From positions 677,001 through 741,000 of the forward strand of contig CAWZYM010000300.1 of NCBI GenBank assembly GCA_963966185.1: a stretch of DNA of 64,000 nucleotides. The letters are read 5' to 3'. The position numbers and the translations under genes are program-made. Shown piece after piece: positions 23,264 to 33,480 of the stretch. The DNA comes from Rhabditoides inermis. Lineage: Eukaryota > Nematoda > Chromadorea > Rhabditida > Rhabditidae. Each line of letters starts with the position of its first letter. Within the stretch, counting starts at the first letter, position 1. Under the pieces are notes generated by a model. It did no database searches, was not told the origin of the DNA, and was given only the letters and a program-made list of their open reading frames with translations.

Positions 23264-23742
23264 TCTCTCTCTCTCCCCTCTTCCTCTCTTCCCTCTTCCA
23301 TCCCTCCTCTTTCTCTAGGTGGTAGTGGTGGGTCCGTCCTCCTCTCCCCTCCTACACTCTCTTCTCTCGGAGGTCCGTTCCCACTGGGTGTGGAACAAGA
23401 CTGCGGTCTGGCTGGATACGGACAAAAAAGGTGTGATTGAATAAGTTTTTTTTGGCAATTTCTTTTCCTTTTTTTAATTGGAGACATTACTGACTTCTTT
23501 TGTTCCAACGTGACCACACTGTAACGAGTCAAACACTTGATTACTGGCTATGCCTCAAACACATGGAAACTGTAACATTGAAACGTACTCCTCCTCTTGC
23601 AGACTCGTTGTTGTGTTCCCGTGTGCCCCACTATGCCTCTCTCCTCTCCGCACCCTCCCCTGCTGTATACATATGCGAGGGGAAGACATGCGGACTCCCC
23701 GCAAAGACAGTTCAAGAGGTACGACAGAGGATGGCCGAGTAG
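10598..23742 (+). CDS. SPATA20/DUF255 thioredoxin-fold protein (720 aa, 25 exons)
   Basis: This is the SPATA20/YyaL family: an N-terminal thioredoxin-like domain (DUF255) followed by a six-hairpin glycosidase-like domain; the biochemical role is unsettled. Exons: 10598-10683, 10724-10788, 10858-10940, 12210-12281, 12550-12675, 12819-12898, 13049-13161, 13467-13535, 13594-13658, 13860-13969, 18398-18467, 18524-18593, 19056-19135, 19237-19290, 20430-20549, 20912-21029, 21626-21746, 21827-21875, 21920-21966, 22087-22199, 22713-22762, 22898-22983, 23155-23218, 23319-23430 and 23603-23742. All phases agree. Hallmarks in order: [17 protein letters not shown] (the CxxC site), [34 protein letters not shown]-like [59 protein letters not shown] and [12 protein letters not shown]. 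Length equals metazoan relatives. A TTCAG one base before the ATG suggests a trans-spliced leader. Confidence 0.94.
11133..11655 (-). CDS. Nested single-pass membrane protein (143 aa, 3 exons), antisense in SPATA20-like intron
   Basis: Exons on the minus strand: 11655-11575, 11530-11298 and 11250-11133 (TAG). Introns are 44 and 47 bp with GT-AG ends and phases agree; the 11298 donor GTCAGT gives phase 2 and joins GA|C. The N-terminus [20 protein letters not shown] with the following GAAYYFK is a hydrophobic signal anchor ended by a basic cluster KKRQQK. The rest is about 110 residues, highly basic and Ser/Thr-rich ([31 protein letters not shown]) with the end [19 protein letters not shown] followed by VKH. 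AATAAA at 10998-10993 gives a poly(A) signal inside the same host intron. I do not recognise the family. It probably has a basic tail on one side of a membrane. The whole transcription unit sits in the host intron 10941-12209. Confidence 0.7.
14238..17150 (-). CDS. LINE ORF2: AP-endonuclease and reverse transcriptase
   Basis: Open from immediately after the ORF1 stop to TAG at 14238. The endonuclease occupies about the first 250 residues ([43 protein letters not shown]). The reverse transcriptase follows: [54 protein letters not shown] and the catalytic LYADDL. It performs target-primed reverse transcription. Oddity: the frame is the same as ORF1 with only a TAG between, and the first in-frame ATG comes about 75 codons in, after the endonuclease has begun. 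Translation therefore probably needs stop readthrough or a non-AUG start. Confidence 0.88.
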   Translation of the reverse strand, partial: DSCPFPVDCSVQVGFTVSHVSQTFSLPSLSDVPLSIFLLLNARSARNKLYDLDNLLNRVKPLICGITESWCNSCDNMNSLCMNGRYTMYRSDRASHAGGVLLLCDSSLSVKLIATKSIYGLCEFVCVDILASKHFRIQKPLRLITVYRTPGKTSQIKSTGAILISELENLLLPDSHFHIIQGDFNAPSVDWNSFQAAEAFDRSLAAFASLHSLCQLVRHATMVRRVGQRAHTLDIVLTDSISLFQNVSVLPRFSLCDHLPVEFRLRLGVGEAVRETPRLAYRRAKWDEINKAIACTDWTYDFIGLTLEQATLLFTERMKLLITNFIPLLPPRRATNPPKHVEKLRKQALRYSILHPESRKSDKAQRKLRKALFSWHCKREARLIAGGNKRALFRDVRARLFPADGIASLSRNGVLVHESREKAELFGEHFDAIFSPQGAPPTGAVLPQHTHQLTSIQISYAEIHKTIQRLASKTNTSPDGITHTFLKNTVDTISVPLSILFSMSTSVCAVPRIWRLAYIKPLFKKGSRDNISNYRPISLTSSVAKVLERIFVKQLTSFLESNNLISSKQFGFRKNRSTGAQLIQCYSHWLKHVSNGFVIDCIYIDFKKAFDTINHSLLFNKLHSLGVRGNVLGWIRSFLSDRCQQVMVGEELSAPRLVNCGVPQGSCLGPILFNVYINDIIAHLPDYVSCELYADDLKVSFAFDKDDLSAKSKFQCAIDTITDWSHQWGLQISTEKTQILHIGRRNPRFEYTAGGTTLAPANSVRDLGITMSTSLVFDSHYDLIIQNTLNSINDFLRVYQTRNLHVLVVAYTTYFRCKLEYCTELWNPQDVGSVNAIESVQRYYTRRICRRAGLFSLTYPQRLQLLGLQTLEQRRILNDVAYMHKVTTNSTYLDYHGLFNFVPTRSRTSHGWRVVPCFDTALKSSAFFNRIYRLWNSLPPSIVMSAKHETVKSFLESNPHLLPVSKIRRL
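17151..18173 (-). CDS. LINE ORF1 protein (340 aa)
   Basis: ATG at 18173, TAG at 17153-17151. The N-terminal 50 residues are helical and probably multimerising. The middle (about residues 75-215) resembles the RRM-like core of CR1-group ORF1 proteins, ending [20 protein letters not shown], a pattern common in nematode LINE ORF1s. The C-terminus is Ser/Pro/Arg-rich ([16 protein letters not shown]), suited to RNA binding. No CCHC knuckle is present. It would coat LINE RNA in a ribonucleoprotein particle. Confidence 0.75.
   Translation of the reverse strand: MSGEDVLALLRSHDRILSALSETCSQNAAALAALTGVINSLVPLMRSAPPHTTHSLTYADVCRAVHKDREVYLDKATRLVIVGRKECENMDDTLEADKDFLRQLVEGCGDSTIFEEYREGRITFHRHLNFRRTPTTNRVMKVQMASSLLRDAFLSAIWRSRHDGLDGLQFAYARRDFTTEELKLERELKEECKKLNEAAGMVVWVIRDCQKYKLPKPRPFKNHSLTRSVTVHSDPAPQPPALSSSAHSLAPPDDSSLSPRPPQPAATRGSSRGRARSRGVSRGSRRGVSSASTSTVRRASKKRNQTSAVLSPVSEVQQKKMRDEDMTDAAPETTTVDAVP
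18805..18857. repeat. 53-bp copy of the LINE 5' end, in next host intron
   Basis: Identical over 53 bp to 18206-18258, the 5'-most segment of the LINE, in the same orientation and about 550 bp away. It lies in intron 18594-19055 of the SPATA20-like gene. Confidence 0.9.
19435..19725 (-). mobile_element. tRNA-derived SINE-like element
   Basis: The minus strand starting near 19725 reads as a tRNA-like head: box A-like TAGCACCGTGG and box B-like GTGTTCAATCC at tRNA spacing, followed by about 200 bp of unique body. The end GATAAAC is the same as that of the element ending at 22592. It lies in intron 19291-20429 of the SPATA20-like gene. The boundaries are approximate and no target duplication was confirmed. 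Confidence 0.45.
19872..19940 (+). pseudogene. tRNA-like sequence with A and B boxes
   Basis: TGGCGTAGTGG (box A match) and GGTTCGACCC (box B match) are about 33 bp apart, resembling a tRNA gene. The anticodon arm pairs poorly (CGTT/AACG with an 8-nt loop), so a functional tRNA is doubtful. It may be the head of another SINE or an internal pol III promoter. Confidence 0.4.
22330..22592 (+). mobile_element. 5'-truncated retroelement tail ending in (GATT)n
   Basis: Unique sequence followed by GGATAAACGATTGATTG and about ten GATT repeats to 22592. This is the 3' end form of many nematode LINE/SINE insertions. It lies in intron 22200-22712 of the SPATA20-like gene. The left edge is approximate. 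No coding remnant was recognised. Confidence 0.5.
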
Positions 23743-24054
23743 ACAAGACACGCCCACCGTAACCACGCCCACTGTGTGTCATGTGTTTTGGAATGTGTAT
23801 ATGCATGTGTAGTAGAATAGTTGTTGTTTGTAAATGTAAATAATAATCCCGTTTAATAGAACAAGTTTATTCTATCGAACATATCACAGAATGTGAGTGA
23901 GAGAGTGGGCGGCGCATAAATAGATACTATACAAGCTGGAGCGACGTCGAATCGAGACGTTTAGGCCTGGAAGTGAATGGTTGGAAACTAGAAGACATCA
24001 AAGAGTTAGTCGTTCGCTCTATTGTTCAAAAATGGCTTGTTGGTGATATGATTT

Positions 24055-25083
24055 CTATGTGAAACGTACCATGCTATCCCTGTATTTGACCTTGCTGGAA
24101 ATGCGAGCGGAGAGCGAGGAGCCAGATTGGACGTCGGACTGGAAAGGGAAGGGAGGAAGGGTGAGAGAGAAAGAGGGGAGTGTGCTGTCTTCTTCGACTC
24201 ACCGTCGCCTCTTCGTAGTCGTCGTAGACTGTGATCCCGTGATGGTCCCGAAGACGAGCCTTGTCCTCCTCCGCGATTCTGAAACGAAAAACATGTCATA
24301 GAATATGTTTCACCAATCCAATATAAGACACACCGTCCAATATTAGGTACCACCACTTCTGACGTCAATGTCTCAACATGGCTATTGTGATTGTGTATTG
24401 TGCGACATTTTGTAAATAAAAAAAGAATACGTTTCACGAGAAGCATGTACGGTTAATTTATGGATACACTGCAATTACTGAAACCGATGAATATGTACGG
24501 ATGTACTCATATGATTTCTATCAAAATCAGCGAATTAGCCTTTGGCGTAGGAAGAGATCTCGTTTCCCGGTATGCGTCGGCGTTCTTTCCGATTGCGAGT
24601 CTCCTTTTTTCCCCTTCCCGCACTCACCCAGCCGTGTTGCTTCTACTCCTTGTGTGGTCGAGCAGAGCCGACACGAACACACTGTTCTTCGTGATATCCA
24701 CGTTGCCCTGAGGGTTGATTTAGATTACGCCCGCATTAGCCACGCCCACATCAGCCACGCCCACATGTCTATGAAATCAAGATGTTGTGGCGAGAACGCA
24801 ACTGTGAATTTATAGAAGAACTGAAACGTACGTACTTATAACATCGCTAGCCACAGCCACGTCCTCTCGAGGTACACTCACTTTCGTAACTCATTTATAG
24901 TGATTGTTTATGTTTATAAATGTGTTTATAAAGAACTAAATAGTTATGAAGCCTATGATAGTTATTAAAGTAGTAAACAAAGTAGTAAACAAATAAACAT
25001 CACATACCCTGACGAGGTCGCTGGCGTCCTGCATCTGCATGCGCTTGAAGTAGCGGAGGATCTTCGTGTTGTCCACCTGAACG

Positions 25084-25135
<52 letters not shown>

Positions 25136-28100
25136 TTCTCTCTCTCTCTTCCTCTCCTCTTTTCTCTCTGCCCCCTCGTTCTTTCCCTCACTTGTCACGT
25201 TTCCCTCCATCAAGAATTACAACATACGTTTCACTTATACTACATGGTGTAGTGATATGCTAGCTCGTGTAATGCTAATTGACCGCATCTTCTAAACCTT
25301 TCCCACTGAAGTACGACGTCGATGAAGTGTCTATAACTGTGAACGCCTCGCCCACCTCTGCGTTGTTGTTGATGAGCATTGGTCGGATGTAGTTGTTGTT
25401 CAGCTTCAGCCAACTGAAAGACCACAATCCAACGAGAAGATTCAAACTAATGACAAGTAAACTGCATACGTTTCAAAACAGTTATATGTAGTCACAAATC
25501 CCTTGTCTTACAATGTTTCATCGATTGCGCGATACCACAAAAATCTAATCAATTAAAATTAAGTTAAGATAATTTAAAATGGTAAACGTACGAGTCTCGG
25601 AGCCAGTGGTGTCCCTTTTGACCCGCAATGTCCTCCATTCCAGACATCACATTGTCGATCAGCTGCAATCGAGAGAGTTAGCCACGCCCACTGGAGCTAC
25701 GCCCTCTTGTACCTTCCACAATGTACCCTCTAGTCAAACACCGCACACTATAAAAAAGAGTGGTCCCTCACGTGAAAAATGAAACTTATTGAAATGAAAT
25801 CCCATGCCCCTCCCTCACTGCCCTCTAGCCCCGCCCCTTCTAGCCCCGCCCCTCCTGCCCACCTCCTGATAGATGGTCTCTTGCATGGTCGGATCGTGTA
25901 CGTTCTTCCTCTCGACTTGCAGGAACTGCGCGATCGGCTTCAGCGTGATTCCCTAGAATATCGATTTATCGATTTGTCGATTGATCTAACTTTATGTTTT
26001 GTTTTACACTTTTTGTTTGTTTTCTGTTGTAATACATTGCAAGTTGGAAACATTAAATTCATAAACGTAATGTCATTGAATGCACGAAAGTTTTCTTGTT
26101 TACATGACGCTCATGAAACGTACGTGGTCGATAAAAGCCTACCTGCAGGAAGACAGTGAAGAATATGACAACTATGCAGGATGTGATGAACATGTTCTTC
26201 TCCGGGATATTCGGGAGGGCGACCACGAGACCTAGAGAGAGGGAGGGATAGAGGGAGAGAGAGAGGGGGAGAGGGAGAGAGGGAGAGGGAGAGAGGGAGA
26301 GAGAAAGCAGGTGAAGAAGAAAAGAAGGAGAGAGAAAGGGGTGGAGAAGGGGAGACATTAAGAGAGAAAGAGAGAGAGAAAGAGAGGGAGAGAGAGAGGG
26401 ATAGAGGGAGACTGAGAGGGAGAGAGATCTACATACCGTATGCGATGGCTCCTCGCAGACCTCCATACGCCATGATGAACTGATCGACCTGGAACAAATC
26501 ATGTCGAATACGTTTCATGACAATTTGAAATAGTAGGTGCACATTGTTCAAACAATATTTCAGTAGTAGTAACTAGTTGTGATGCTAGGCGTATGTACCT
26601 TTGAGAACTTGTTCAACCGATACTTGTTGAGGATCGAGCACATCACCACCACTCCTGAAATGGGAAAACTCTCTCTCTCCCGCTCACCCCACCCCCCTCT
26701 CTCTCTCGATAAACAACACACAATCCTCCAACCTACCGAGTGTCCTGTATATGAAGCAGAATACGACGGTGAGTACGATGAATGGTGTGTCCCAGTGATG
26801 GTCGGAGGAGACAGTCGACAGACCGAGGAACACGAAGATCACAGTCTCGGAGGAGAGCGAGAGAACCTGCAAAGGTGGGAACGGTATTGTGGTTATCGAA
26901 ACAGGTCCTTTTGAGATTTGCTTGTACGAAAATGATTGATTTGTGAGATTTTTTGAGATACAGGATTTTATCACGCATCGAGTTGTGAAATGGAATCTCT
27001 CAGTTTCCACTACAGTATGCCAATTCAAAAAGACGGACTTCAAAGTGCGACTAATGGCTTGTTTCACAAATAACTTTTCTTGTTTCACTGTAGATGACTC
27101 CACCCGTATGTAAATTGATTGCTCTCAGGCGACTAGGTAGCCCGGTAGTTCGATTCCTTCCCGTTCTGGACGGTTGAAGTAGTTTCATGTCTGTGTTTGA
27201 GATGACATCTCATTCTATGCGTCCGCATGGGTGCCAATGGGCTCTGTCACTCACAGCCGTCACTTTGTCCCTATTCACGGGTCTGACCGGTACTTGTTAG
27301 AATCTGTGTGTTTGTGATTATGTGATAATGTGATAGCTGATTCTGAATAAACCTATTATTAACCTATTATTATACTTCTGGATTAGGGTTTTTGCGTTTA
27401 CGGTGTGGATTGATTCGATTAGGAGTGACATCTTCACATGGAAATGGGAGAACCAACGTCTTCAGTTGTAATCAATTATACTGAAATATAAATTATGTAT
27501 CTTGAACAAACATACCTTGACAAAGTATCCAATCGACGTCACAGTCTTTTCCTTGATGTTGTGCTTCAGATATTGCTTCATAGCAGCACCACAGAATACA
27601 ATACTAAAAAGGGATCGATTATATAATCGATAATCAATCAATAAATCAATACTCACGCCATGATGGAGGAGAGTCCGAAGATTTCAGCGAATAGATACGA
27701 CATATAAGGGATGACGAGTACGAAGACAGGGTTGAGGATGTCCAGATCACGGGAATACCTGAAAGGGGATACGGTAGGAATACGGTAGGAAGTGGGGGAG
27801 TACGGTAATAGGAGGATATGCAATCGCGTAGTATTATTCCATTTTCATTTTTGAAAACTTAGTTGTATTACCCACTATTATATACATTTCTTCTTACACA
27901 CAATATGAAACGTATATAAGATAGTAACCAGTTAGACATGTGAAACAGCAAGTACTCACTTTGTGATGAATACGGCAATGAAAGCGAAAAGGAGTCCGGA
28001 CGCGATTCCACCGAATGCAACTACTGCGTACGAAATCACTCCTGCAAATCAAGTTATTTTTTTGATTATCGATTCTATTGATTTCCGATGTATTCATTTC

Positions 28101-29341
28101 TTCTTTTTTACCGTTGATGTAATCCTGCTGGATGAGATTCTCCGGGCCGATAATCGTGAAATCCACGAACATACGGTAGAACACCTAAATGGGTGTTTGA
28201 ATTGGCGCCCTGAAGATTCGAGCGGGAGTTCAAATTGCGAAATACCCACGACAGCGACTCCGTCGTTGAGGAGCGACTCTCCGAAGACCGAAATGAACAG
28301 CACGTCGTTCACCTGATTAATTGATTTATTGATGTATGTATCTTTTTTCGCTTATTTGAATGAATTGTCTTTGCTTCAAGTCATATGTTCCCTCCGAGTC
28401 ACGTATATTTTGCGCGTTGCGGCATTCATCGTGCACATCCTGTCAAGTCTAATTACAGTTTTATTGCCATGAGTCACTTCTATCATTGTTGAAACGTAGT
28501 CTTGTTATCACATTTTCGAAATTCTCGGACGTCACAAGAGATTTTAGATCAACTACAGATCAGCACCACTCATTCTCTGTAGGGGATTGCAACGCGCATT
28601 TTTCGATCCCCCCATCCGTGGCTTCCGAAACACGCAGCTGTTGACTGATAACGCTGATAAGCGCCGGCTTGTAAATTACACACATCTCGCCACGTGGTGA
28701 CAAACTGCTCACTGCTGCCGCAATCGATCATTTCCGTGATTATCGATTAATGTCGTCTGTGAGTGGACTCTGACTCAACTGATAGATCATCACCAATGTT
28801 TGATCATCAAAATATTTGATGGTAGAATGGGTGAATGCGTGAGAGAGTCTGGAGATAGGGAGCCCCTACGCAGCTGTAGATAAGAGAAGAAGTCAATAGT
28901 GCTCGCTCATAGATCCGGATAGTCACACTATGCAAGGAATGACACAGCGGCGCGAATACGGCCCATTTCGACGCTTCCGGAATTCCGAAACACTGGCGCC
29001 TCCGTGCAAAAGATACGATTACAAAGTACGTCCAAGTAAACAAATAAACAAACAAACAACGACGTACCTCCAGCTCCTCGAAGATGACGATGACGGCTAC
29101 AGGGTCGACGTCGGCGGCGACGGAGGCGAAGAGGAGGAGGTGGATGAGATTGGTGTCAATGGAGAAGAGGCCGGTGAGGGAGATGGCCCACAGGGACAGG
29201 GCTGCAAGAGAGGGGTGGAGAAGGATCGACAATCCAATAAGACAAGATGGGAACAGGAATAATGGGAAGTTGCTAAATAGTTGGTAGAAGAAGATTGTGA
29301 AGCATGTAAGGTTGAAGCGAGTGGAAGAGATGGAGAGAGAG

Positions 29342-29399
<58 letters not shown>

Positions 29400-31771
29400 G
29401 ACTGACCAATGGACACGATGTTCCACGTCGTTCCGATCATTGAAAACATGAGGATGGATCCAAGATTATCGAAGAACTGTCTTGCTGGCATGAAGTAGCC
29501 TGCAACAATTCGTATATAGTTTGGATGTAATATACAATAATGTATTATAATCATTTGTTTTGTATTCTGGTATTCTGGTACACATCGCATTTGGCACGGA
29601 ATCTGGTGACCTTGGATCATTCAGAATTCTATAAAATGTAAAGATTTTCGTGTTCTGTTTCTATAGAAAACTTTCTGACGACAATATCTGTGTGATTGCA
29701 CGAACATCGAATGAGAAGAGTGGAAGGAGGAATGTAGGGGTGTGCTTTCTGGATATCTGGATAGACACGTAACCTGTCACGACTTTACAGTGTCATGAAA
29801 AGCGGAACCTTCAAGCGACTACAATATTCGAGCTGAATCAGAGACATGCGGCATTTTTCGCGTACAGCTTCGATATATAACCGGAAGTTGACAGCACATT
29901 TGCATTCATTCGTTATTCAGTGAACACAAGAAGCTCACAATTAAGGTGAGTGCTTATTTTTTTAATGAAGTAATCAATCAAGAATTCACCTGCGTCGAAA
30001 ACTAGAGGTGGTAGGAGGTAGATCATGAAGACGTTCGAATCCAGAAAGAACTCGTTCTGAAACATTATTTTTTTTCATCATTTCGTCAGAAACATTATGT
30101 TGTCCAATAGTTCTACAGTACTACAGTAACTTATAAAACTGTCCACCAGTTCCTGTTCGCATAAGTAAACAATATGTTCGCTGTTTCAATTCCCGCTGGT
30201 CGCACGGTTGTTTTCAATTTCAAAATCTTATTGAACGGGCTCTGGTCTTTCTCTAACCACTCGTCTCTCGAAACTCATAATCATTTGAGAGAAACTCACT
30301 ATAAGAGTACGTTCAAAGAGAGACAAGAGTACAAGGAACTCTATTCGAGTACAAGGAACTAAGTAATTGCAGTTTACAGAGACAAAAAATTATATCATTA
30401 ACTATTCATTTCTGCGAATTTGCACATGTGTTCTCACAACTCACAACTCCTAAAACCATGCATTGCCTCATTGTATCACTTACTTCCTCCTTCTATTCAC
30501 TTCATCTCTCTCTCCCTCTCCTCTCTCTCTTCCTCTCTCTCTCTCTTCCTCTCTCCCTCCCCCTCTCTGTCTCTCCCTCTCCCTCTTACCTTCTGCACTC
30601 CAATCAGATTGAGCACTATTCCGATGATCAGTCCAATCATGATGAGAAGAGACGAATCCGGGAACATTTCCGAAAGATGAGGGATCTTGTGGAAAACTGT
30701 AATATTGATTCATTGATTGATGTGACGTCACTTTGTAAAAACGACACTCACTGATCTTTGCGATACAGGCGACGACAAGCCATATGCAGATGACAAACGG
30801 GAGCTTGACCTAGAGAGGGACAGTCTCTCTCTCTATCTCTCTGTCTCTCACTCTTCCTCTCTCTCTACCCATGTTGTGCTCTCTCTTTCTTTCTCTCCCT
30901 GTTGTGTTCTCTCTCTCTCCTCTCTCTCTCTCCCATATCTCTACCTATTTCTCATTCTCACCCCTCTTTTCTCTCTTCTCACCTCATCAAACTCAATGAC
31001 AGCAATGGGATACCGGGAGATCTTCTCCTCTCCTTCCTAAAATGTTTTATAGTTTATTATTAACCACTTCCTGTCATCTGATTTGCAGTATAATAACATA
31101 ACTGACAGATGTTTGTGTAATTATTGATTTACAGACTGCCAACATTCTTAGACTGTCAACATCGTATGTCGTCAGTAAACACAAAACACTGCTAGTGTAT
31201 TGAATGTATTCATATTCAACGACAAACTCGCTTGATCTTCCGAATCTCCTGTGCAATTTCTTCATCCCTTTTCCCACAAACTCTCTCTATTCACTACAAC
31301 TTTTCACCATTCGCGTACAATTTGAATGGAAACCATGTGACTTTTCAGAAGCGTAATGTAGGATACAATCATACTACAAATGCTATGTGACGACGTTTTT
31401 TGCGTGTTCCATTTTTTTTATGTTTTCTGTCAACAATCATTACTCTTACATTTAGACAGAATACAGAAAATGTTCGGCACGCTTCCACTAATAACGCGTT
31501 ATTCAGCATTTGTCATAAATATGACTAGAAACTAGTTGGCCAGTCCAACCTCTACAATTAAAACGAAAAGTTAATATAGAAGTACATAGAAGTACATAAT
31601 GTAGAAGTACTTATAGAACTACTTAGATACTTAATTTATAGAAGTACATATGTAATAAAATACTTATATAAAAGTATTACTCACCTCCTCTCCTTCCTCT
31701 GCTCTCACATGTCCAGTGAGACAGATGGCAGCCAAAAGAATACACAGCCATATCCGATGAGATGACGTCAT
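24055..31771 (-). CDS. nhx-2: Na+/H+ exchanger (NHE/NHX, 620 aa, 23 exons)
   Basis: CPA1-family electroneutral Na+/H+ antiporter. Exons: 31771-31685, 31036-30983, 30809-30752, 30696-30590, 30056-29990, 29499-29407, 29201-29068, 28312-28250, 28184-28112, 28041-27960, 27758-27657, 27603-27516, 26866-26737, 26654-26599, 26488-26437, 26231-26143, 25952-25863, 25662-25592, 25413-25356, 25076-25008, 24707-24628, 24278-24203 and 24138-24055. All phases agree. A signal peptide (to about residue 24) is followed by about 12 helices. Signature motifs: [15 protein letters not shown] (the amiloride-site region), [28 protein letters not shown] (the transport motif), [13 protein letters not shown] and [11 protein letters not shown]. 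The cytosolic tail is short and charged. The last exon may instead end at the GTACGT donor after 24070 and splice to GCC TAA near 23975. AATAAA lies at 23871-23866. The name nhx-2 rests on its pairing with the SPATA20-like gene, as at C. elegans B0495. Confidence 0.93.
27115..27372 (+). mobile_element. SINE-like element with tRNA T-loop and CCTATTATTAA tail
   Basis: Lies in intron 27515-26867 of the exchanger gene. It starts with a box B-like GTAGTTCGATTCC, continues through about 180 bp of body and ends GAATAAACCTATTATTAACC with a repeat of CTATTATTA, a LINE-type 3' tail. Box A seems missing or truncated. Confidence 0.4.
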
Positions 31772-33197
31772 CTCGCGGCAGGCCCAACACCTATACGCTC
31801 CCAAGTATACGTTTCTTACACATACATACGTGTCACGATACGTTTCGCGTGAAGTAACAACATGACGGACGTATGTAAAGGCATTACTCACACCTCACAC
31901 GCACACCACGACCACATGTTCCAAAATAAGTTTTGAATTTACATGCGTGATTATACGATTTCTGTTTTTCGATAATGACACACAGATCCGTTCCAAATAT
32001 GTCCGATTACACGTGACGCTCTCTTGTTTAACTTTCAAGATACAAAACTGAGTACAGTACAGAGCGTGAGAAAAATGTGCCGTCAGGATTTTCAAAAGAT
32101 GAGATACAAGATGAGAGGAGCAAGACCATTGCGATCAGATGCGAAAAGAAGGAATAGGCGCGAAAGCACGCGAGGCTACATATTTGCTGCTAGGTTATCA
32201 GTCTAGAAGTAATCCGTCTAACCTCTCCCGACCTTGTTGTTCTAGTGACGAATGCAGTATTATCGCGTCTGAGAAAACATGCGCGTAAAAGGTGCAAATC
32301 AATATTCAATAATAAATACAATAGAAGAAAAGGAGAAAAGAGAATACAGTAGTGGGATAGGAAGCCGGAGCTCGGGTGCTATCGGTTGGCTTAGGCTTAG
32401 CGGAGCTGATCCTAGAGGGAGAAGGAGAGAGAGAGAGACCACTCGGCTGTGGTTCGATACTATCAGTCGCGCTCTCCTTGTTAGAAAGGTTGATTGATAA
32501 CTGGCAGGTGATAAGGAGAGAGGCAGAGGGTGGATGTAACTGATTGTGCCAGTACTGATAATGCTGTACATCCGAGAATTTATTGTGGTACGTACTTGAT
32601 TGTGGGATCGAAATGTTCGAGGACCAACAAACTTTGTTTATGTGCACAAATCCCGGGAAACTGTTTTCGTATTCTCGTATTCACACTAAACTATACTCAA
32701 ATGTTGCACAGCCGAAATTAACCACACGTTCACAGTCCACATACCACATTTTGTAGATCCAAAATCAAATTCTGCTAATGTCACTTGCTAAAAAGAGTTT
32801 CGCGTGTTCGACGTCCGGCACTCATGCAAAGTTTTGTAGAAATGACATCACCATTCCACGAGCTCAGATATTTCTTCAGTCACTCTGACTTCTTTCGTGA
32901 AAAACGTGCACAGAGTACTTATGGCTTTGCAAACACACTACATATATGTATACTTCGACTCCATGAAATACCATTACATTTAATTCAGAGCAGTTTGTTA
33001 ATAAGTAACTGTTCAATACTTCTGTATTTGTCACTTGTGGTCATTCTTCGTCAGTAGATGCCACACACTTGCATTTCTTGTCTTTCTTGATTATATATCT
33101 GAATTTTGTAACGAGTGAACTTCGAGCACAGATTTATGATAAACATTATTTATTCCACATTCATGATGAATCAAGTCGGCGCGCCGAGTCGGCCCGG
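31772..33197. other. Intergenic region, exchanger promoter side
   Basis: This is the upstream region of the exchanger (- strand) and the 3' side of the 33.2-kb membrane-protein exon. It contains AATAAA on the minus strand at 33154-33149, used by that exon. I see no convincing ORF. Confidence 0.35.
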
Positions 33198-33379
33198 TCA
33201 GGCCCTGAATACGCGGTCCCCTCTTTCTTTCGAGGGCGACTCGGATATACAGTCCATGGCGTGACTACAGCACACCACACAGAAGCAGAGAAGGATGACA
33301 GACGTGGAGAGAACGAAGAGGGCCGAGAAGAGATAGAGACCCTGCAAGAAGGGACTCACCTCTCCCTCCCTCCCTCCCT

Positions 33380-33427
<48 letters not shown>

Positions 33428-33480
33428 TCTTTGCTTACCTGTAGCGTTGAAATGAACGATGTCAAGCGACTGGATGCGTT
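33198..33480 (-). CDS. Last two exons of a small transmembrane protein (partial model)
   Basis: Exon 33480-33439 (14 codons, phase 0, acceptor TTTATAG, donor GTAAGC) joins exon 33341-33198 (47 codons, TGA; acceptor CTTCTTGCAG). The second exon encodes a strong transmembrane helix starting GLYLFSALFVLSTSVILLCF, then a Cys cluster (CVVCCS) and a charged tail ending GDRVFRA. AATAAA at 33154-33149 follows the stop by about 45 bp. The 5' part of the gene was not found within the next 2.5 kb. The segment TLQGLYLF recalls the last helix of some receptors, but this is too weak to name a family. It might be a short single-pass protein. Confidence 0.45.
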
